Assembly: GCA_000403315.2 (NCBI GenBank)
Contig: KE159639.1
Coordinates: forward strand, 38,363 to 102,362
From: Lachnospiraceae bacterium A2
Lineage (GTDB): Bacteria > Bacillota > Clostridia > Lachnospirales > Lachnospiraceae
Length of the DNA stretch: 64,000 nucleotides
Direction: 5' to 3'
This document shows, one piece after another, positions 60,315 through 64,000 of the stretch. Position 1 is the first letter of the stretch. Each line of letters begins with the position of its first letter. The notes under the pieces were generated by a model. That model saw only the letters and a list, made by a program, of their open reading frames with translations, searched no databases and was not told the origin of the DNA. Both the position numbers and the translations under genes were made by a program.

Positions 60315-61145
60315 TTATTCTTCCGGTTCCGTCCCATATGTATCCAGGTATTCCTGTACATCTTTTTTGAAACGTTCCCAGGCATCCTCGTTTTTCACGT
60401 AATAGATGGGGCATTCCTTTCCAGTTACGTCATAGTGGCGGATTACGCTGTCCACCGGAAGGTTGAATTTCCCGCAAAGCCATGCCGTCAGCTCCACCAG
60501 CGTGTCATATGTTTCCTGTGTAAACTGGCCGGTTTCGTCCTTGTGGCAGCATTCTATGGACAAGGTGTCTACGTTACGGTCATTGGAAGCATAAGACATT
60601 TCCGTGCTGGGGATGCACTGGACAATTTCCCCTTCTAATCCCACCACAAAATGGCTGCTGGCCTTGGTCTTTTGGGTATCCTTTAAGCTTTCAAAATAGC
60701 TGCGGTTCTGGGCCGCCGTAGTGCCTGGGTTGGCTGTGTAATGGATTACCACCCCTTTCACTTCCTCAAGGGCTGTCTGTGGCCTGGAATATGGGTTTGG
60801 GGTTAAAAGGTTTACCTGATAGTCCGGGTCCTGCAGGATGACTTTCTGCTGGAAGCCCTTTTCCTTCTTCGCTGCCTTCTTAGCCACTGACGGGGCTTCC
60901 TTCTGGGCTTTCACCTCGTCCGGCGAAACATCCTTTTTTAAAACCCTTGTAATCCCAAATACAATCAAAAATACCCCAACGCAGATAATGGCAGCACGTT
61001 TAATAATCTGGATGGTCCTTCTCCGTTTCCTGCGCCTTTTCCTCCTTAAATACGCTTCTCTCCTTCTTCTTTCTTCACTGCTCACTGTGCTTCTCTCCGC
61101 TCTTTTTGTAAATTTAACGCATCCCCCTTCGGATGGATGCATCAT
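60315..61145 (-). CDS. N-acetylmuramoyl-L-alanine amidase (Amidase_2), membrane-anchored
   Basis: 276 residues. A very basic N-terminus (RRRREAYLRRKRRRKRRRT) precedes one membrane helix (AAIICVGVFLIVFGITRVL). The amidase domain has VVIHYTANPGTT, the zinc ligands (His in HYTAN and RHYDVTG, Cys in GKECP) and catalytic Glu in SIECCH. It cleaves the peptidoglycan amide bond outside the membrane. Start uncertain: ATGs at 61145/61142, or GTG at 61088. Confidence 0.82.
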   Translation of the reverse strand: MMHPSEGGCVKFTKRAERSTVSSEERRRREAYLRRKRRRKRRRTIQIIKRAAIICVGVFLIVFGITRVLKKDVSPDEVKAQKEAPSVAKKAAKKEKGFQQKVILQDPDYQVNLLTPNPYSRPQTALEEVKGVVIHYTANPGTTAAQNRSYFESLKDTQKTKASSHFVVGLEGEIVQCIPSTEMSYASNDRNVDTLSIECCHKDETGQFTQETYDTLVELTAWLCGKFNLPVDSVIRHYDVTGKECPIYYVKNEDAWERFKKDVQEYLDTYGTEPEE

Positions 61146-61295
61146 TTTTCTTCTGCTTATTCATTATAGCACCATCCTTCCATAAAAAGAATTAACTTTC
61201 TTTAAATTTTTTGTAAGAAAAAAGTAAGATGTTTCCTGCCTGCCGGATCACAACGCAATGGACAGGGAAAAAGGGGATAACCCAGCGGCAGCCGA

Positions 61296-61321
61296 ATCCC
61301 CCGCTGCAGGCAACGGGGGAT
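61296..61321. terminator. Possible terminator after hemL
   Basis: ATCCCCCG pairs with CGGGGGAT (minus strand), just after the hemL stop. No strong T-run. Confidence 0.4.
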
Positions 61322-61325
61322 ACTC

Positions 61326-62603
61326 CTAGCCGCAGAAATATTGTTCCATCTGCCCCAGAGTTTTATCCAAAAGCCCTTCCGTATGTTCCATGGAAAGAAA
61401 GATGGCTTCAAACTGGGAAGGCGCCAGATAGACCCCATGGCTTACCATGTAATTGCAATACTTGGCAAATGCTTTGGTATCGGCGGTTTTTGCACTTTCG
61501 TAGTCTATGACTTCTGTCCCAGTAAAATAAAGGCATCCCAGGGAGCCCACATGGTTGACATGGTATGGAAGGCCAGACTTCCCAAGGATTTCCTGCATCC
61601 TCTGGTAAAAACGCCCTGCCCTCCCATTCAGTTCCTGATAATATTCCGGGTGGTCTTTTAAAATGGTAAGCATGGCAAGCCCTGCCGCCATGGCAACCGG
61701 GTTCCCGCTGAGCGTCCCCGCCTGGTAAACGCCGCCCACCGGGGCTACCAGTTCCATAATTTCCCGTTTCCCGCCGTATGCCCCCACCGGCATGCCGCCG
61801 CCAATAATTTTCCCAAAAGTAGTAAGGTCCGGCCTGATGCCATAATAGCCCTGGGCGCCGTCAATCCCAAGGCGGAACCCGGTAATTACCTCGTCGAAAA
61901 TCAGCAGCGCGCCATTTGCATCGCAAAGCCTGCGCAGGCCTTCCAGGAATCCGGGCTTAGGTGGGACAACCCCCATGTTGGCCGCCACCGGCTCCACAAT
62001 CACCGCGGCAATTTCTTCCCCGCACCTTGCAAAATGCCCCTCCACGCTGTCCAAATGGTTATATTCTGCCGTCAGAGTATCCTGGGTGCAGCCTGCAGGC
62101 ACCCCTAAGCTGTCCGGGATTCCTGACGTCATGGCGCCGGAGCCTGCCTTTACCAGAAGGCCGTCGGAATGGCCATGGTAGCATCCGGTAAATTTAATGA
62201 TTTTATTCCTCCTGGTATAGCCCCTTGCCAGACGGATGGCGCTCATCACCGCTTCTGTGCCGGAATTTACCATCCGCACCATCTCTATGGAAGGGATCAG
62301 GCTGCACACCAGCTCCGCCAGTTCCACTTCCGGGGCAGTTGCCGCCCCAAAGCTTAAGCCCCGCTCGCATGCCTTAGCCACCGCCCCAAGGACTTCCTGA
62401 TTGGCATGGCCTAAAATCATGGGTCCCCAAGAGCCAATATAATCTATATACTGGTTCCCATCCTCGTCGTAAAGGTATGCGCCTTCTGCGCTTTTGATAA
62501 ATTTGGGGACGGAACCGACAGAACCAAAGGCGCGTACCGGGGAATTCACACCTCCCGGCATCACCTGTACTGCCCGCTGGAATAATGCTTCTGATTTTGT
62601 CAT
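61326..62603 (-). CDS. hemL: Glutamate-1-semialdehyde 2,1-aminomutase
   Basis: 425 residues from the ATG at 62603 after AAGGAAGGAG. It converts glutamate-1-semialdehyde to 5-aminolevulinate, using pyridoxal phosphate. Motifs include VNSPVRAFGSVG, FDEVITGFRLGIDGAQGYYG, the PLP-lysine in TFGKIIGGGMPVGAYGG, and GTLSGNPVAMAAGLA. It lies after hemB in the C5 tetrapyrrole pathway, here perhaps for cobalamin or siroheme. A longer open frame to 62780 overlaps hemB and is rejected. Confidence 0.93.
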   Translation of the reverse strand: MTKSEALFQRAVQVMPGGVNSPVRAFGSVGSVPKFIKSAEGAYLYDEDGNQYIDYIGSWGPMILGHANQEVLGAVAKACERGLSFGAATAPEVELAELVCSLIPSIEMVRMVNSGTEAVMSAIRLARGYTRRNKIIKFTGCYHGHSDGLLVKAGSGAMTSGIPDSLGVPAGCTQDTLTAEYNHLDSVEGHFARCGEEIAAVIVEPVAANMGVVPPKPGFLEGLRRLCDANGALLIFDEVITGFRLGIDGAQGYYGIRPDLTTFGKIIGGGMPVGAYGGKREIMELVAPVGGVYQAGTLSGNPVAMAAGLAMLTILKDHPEYYQELNGRAGRFYQRMQEILGKSGLPYHVNHVGSLGCLYFTGTEVIDYESAKTADTKAFAKYCNYMVSHGVYLAPSQFEAIFLSMEHTEGLLDKTLGQMEQYFCG

Positions 62604-62677
62604 TTTCTGCTCCTTCCTTTTCTTCCGGTTTTCTGTATTCTGGCGCGCTCCTATAGAAGGCCCCATCTGCCGAAAGC

Positions 62678-63661
62678 TTAGCCAATCCTTCCTTCCTCCA
62701 TGCACTTTGCCAGTTCTTCTGCAAAATATGTAATGTAAATGTCCGCCCCCGCCCGGTACGCACTGGCTGCCATTTCGCACATAATACTGTCCCCATCCAC
62801 AAACCCTGCGGCTGCAGCCGCTTTCACCATGGAATATTCCCCGCTGACGGAATAGGCGGCAAGGGGAATGTCCGTCCTGTCCTTTACTTCGCGGATTAAA
62901 TCCCCATAAGCCATGGCTGGCTTCACCATCAAAATATCCGCGCCTTCCGCCACGTCCATCAGCGCTTCTTTTATGGCTTCCCGGCGGTTATGGTAATCCA
63001 TTTGGTAAGATTTCCGGTCGCCGAAGGCAGGGGCAGACCCTGCCGCATCCCGGAACGGCCCGTAAAAAGAGGAAGCGAATTTTACCGCATAAGACATAAT
63101 GGGGATGTCTGCATGCCCATTTTGGTCCAATATGCTGCGGATTGCCGCTACCCGCCCGTCCATCATGTCGGATGGGGCTACCATGTCCGCCCCTGCCTGC
63201 ACCTGGGAAAGGGCAATTTTTGCCAGATACCCCAGCGTCCTGTCATTGTCCACTTCCTGCCCGCAGAGTATGCCGCAATGTCCATGGGACGTATATTCGC
63301 ACATGCATACATCCCCGATCAGGTACAATTCCGGGCAGACTTCTTTTGCCTTGCGGAAAGCCTTCTGGACAATCCCATCTTCCGCGTATGCCCCGCTCCC
63401 CATTTCATCTTTTTCCGCTGGGAGCCCAAACAGCATGACGCTCTGCACCCCTGCCTTAAGGAGCTCCAGCAGCTTTTCCTCCATCCGGTCCACGCTGTAG
63501 CGGTACTGGCCTGCCATGGATGGGATTTCCTCTTTTTTATTTGCCCCTTCCATCACAAACATAGGGTACACAAGGGTGGATTTGTCCATCCTGGTTTCCC
63601 GCACCATTTTCCGCAGCGTACTGTTTCCCCGTAAACGCCGGGGACGGCTGATTAATTCCAT
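62678..63661 (-). CDS. hemB: Delta-aminolevulinic acid dehydratase (porphobilinogen synthase)
   Basis: 327 residues. It condenses two 5-aminolevulinate molecules to porphobilinogen. Schiff-base lysines lie in MSYAVKFASSFYGPF and ILMVKPAMAYGD. The zinc-type cysteine patch DVCMCEYTSHGHCG is present. The ATG at 63661 follows GGGAGGAAA. It precedes hemL by 74 bp, so the two likely form an operon. Confidence 0.95.
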   Translation of the reverse strand: MELISRPRRLRGNSTLRKMVRETRMDKSTLVYPMFVMEGANKKEEIPSMAGQYRYSVDRMEEKLLELLKAGVQSVMLFGLPAEKDEMGSGAYAEDGIVQKAFRKAKEVCPELYLIGDVCMCEYTSHGHCGILCGQEVDNDRTLGYLAKIALSQVQAGADMVAPSDMMDGRVAAIRSILDQNGHADIPIMSYAVKFASSFYGPFRDAAGSAPAFGDRKSYQMDYHNRREAIKEALMDVAEGADILMVKPAMAYGDLIREVKDRTDIPLAAYSVSGEYSMVKAAAAAGFVDGDSIMCEMAASAYRAGADIYITYFAEELAKCMEEGRIG

Positions 63662-64000
63662 ATTGATTTCCTCCCTATATTGTCAAGTGATTTTCCTTAA
63701 AAAATCAAGGAATTTATAGTTACATATCTCAGATGAATGAGCCAAGGAGATGGACATTTCTCTGTATCTGGTACGAAAATAGAGGGTGAAGGGTACACGA
63801 AGTAGAACGTCTTTGTTTTCGCTCTACATGGCCTTATGTATACCCATCCTTCTATGGCAGCGTACCTCCCGTGTCTACCAGGATCACCCTGCATCTCTGC
63901 CGGGGTCCTAACTTCCTTCGTCCCGCCTGTCCATAACCAGGGTGCCAGCTCAGCTCCTAACCAGGGTCATGCCCTATGGAAAATATTCCTGCCGGCTACC
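63662..64000. other. Unassigned region beyond hemB
   Basis: No convincing gene. A 65-codon minus-strand frame (63697-63894; GRHGRYAAIEGWVYIRPC) has an insertion-sequence-like look, but I do not recognise it. TAACCAGGGT occurs twice 24 bp apart near 63,937-63,968. It may be the edge of another mobile element; the hemB promoter should lie here but is not obvious. Confidence 0.35.

Noticed and set aside
62604..62780. N-terminal extension of hemL
   Set aside because: It overlaps hemB in another frame; the ATG at 62603 has a good ribosome site and matches the family start MTKSEALFQRA.
1..64000. CRISPR array or rRNA operon
   Set aside because: No regularly spaced direct repeats with unique spacers and no 16S/23S/5S signature were found. 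The 56.5 kb tandem repeats are palindromic and lack spacers.

Overview
The window looks like the chromosome of a low-to-mid GC Gram-positive anaerobe of the Clostridia, most likely a gut Lachnospiraceae member. The evidence is strong AGGAGG ribosome sites, a dgt-dnaG-rpoD operon, a BceRS-BceAB type peptide-sensing module, a TGS-domain nucleoside kinase, a BirA-type bioY operator and Tn1549-like conjugative genes. Species is inferred and cannot be fixed from the sequence alone.

Bases 1 to about 18,900 are a pile-up of mobile DNA. The first ~9.0 kb is an AT-rich element ending in a large serine recombinase. It carries regulators and a two-component system plus a three-gene ABC transporter of the lantibiotic/cationic-peptide protection type. 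An IS1182-family insertion with an 8-bp target duplication sits between the two-component genes and the transporter. This element lies inside the coupling-protein gene (virD4/traG) of an older, GC-rich, Tn1549-like conjugative element. The order of that element on the minus strand is parB, DUF7768-like, C5 DNA methyltransferase, ardA, DUF3991/toprim, pcfB, virD4. It is decayed: toprim is split by another IS1182-type element, pcfB has a one-base frameshift, virD4 is truncated, and no parA or repA follows parB, where an IS4-type insertion sits instead.

Bases 18,900 to 64,000 are chromosomal backbone: a LysR regulator and glyoxalase-like protein, an orphan solute-binding lipoprotein with a hybrid histidine kinase, a nuclease-helicase, an HPr-like protein lacking the active histidine, larB-larC for the nickel pincer cofactor, a chemoreceptor, pyrB-pyrI, the RNase P RNA, a nucleoside kinase, the dgt-dnaG-rpoD-trmK-nif3 cluster, two tRNA-Leu genes, a Bce-type peptide detoxification module, nucleoid and DNA repair genes, an IS4 insertion beside a mutS2-like gene, a HEAT-repeat methyltransferase, bioY, an amidase, and hemB-hemL.

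The least explained signals are non-coding. One is a modular family of intergenic palindromes (core about 54 bp, inverted ends TTCTATAGGAAAG) seen only in the backbone. Another is a 19-bp palindrome repeated three times between conjugative genes and once inside parB. Others are a MITE-like element with nested ends, and a hairpin element sharing a GGAAACTCAA motif just upstream of two strong promoters. The two peptide-response modules (cpr-like at 1-5.9 kb and bce-like at 45.7-50.6 kb) suggest exposure to antimicrobial peptides.
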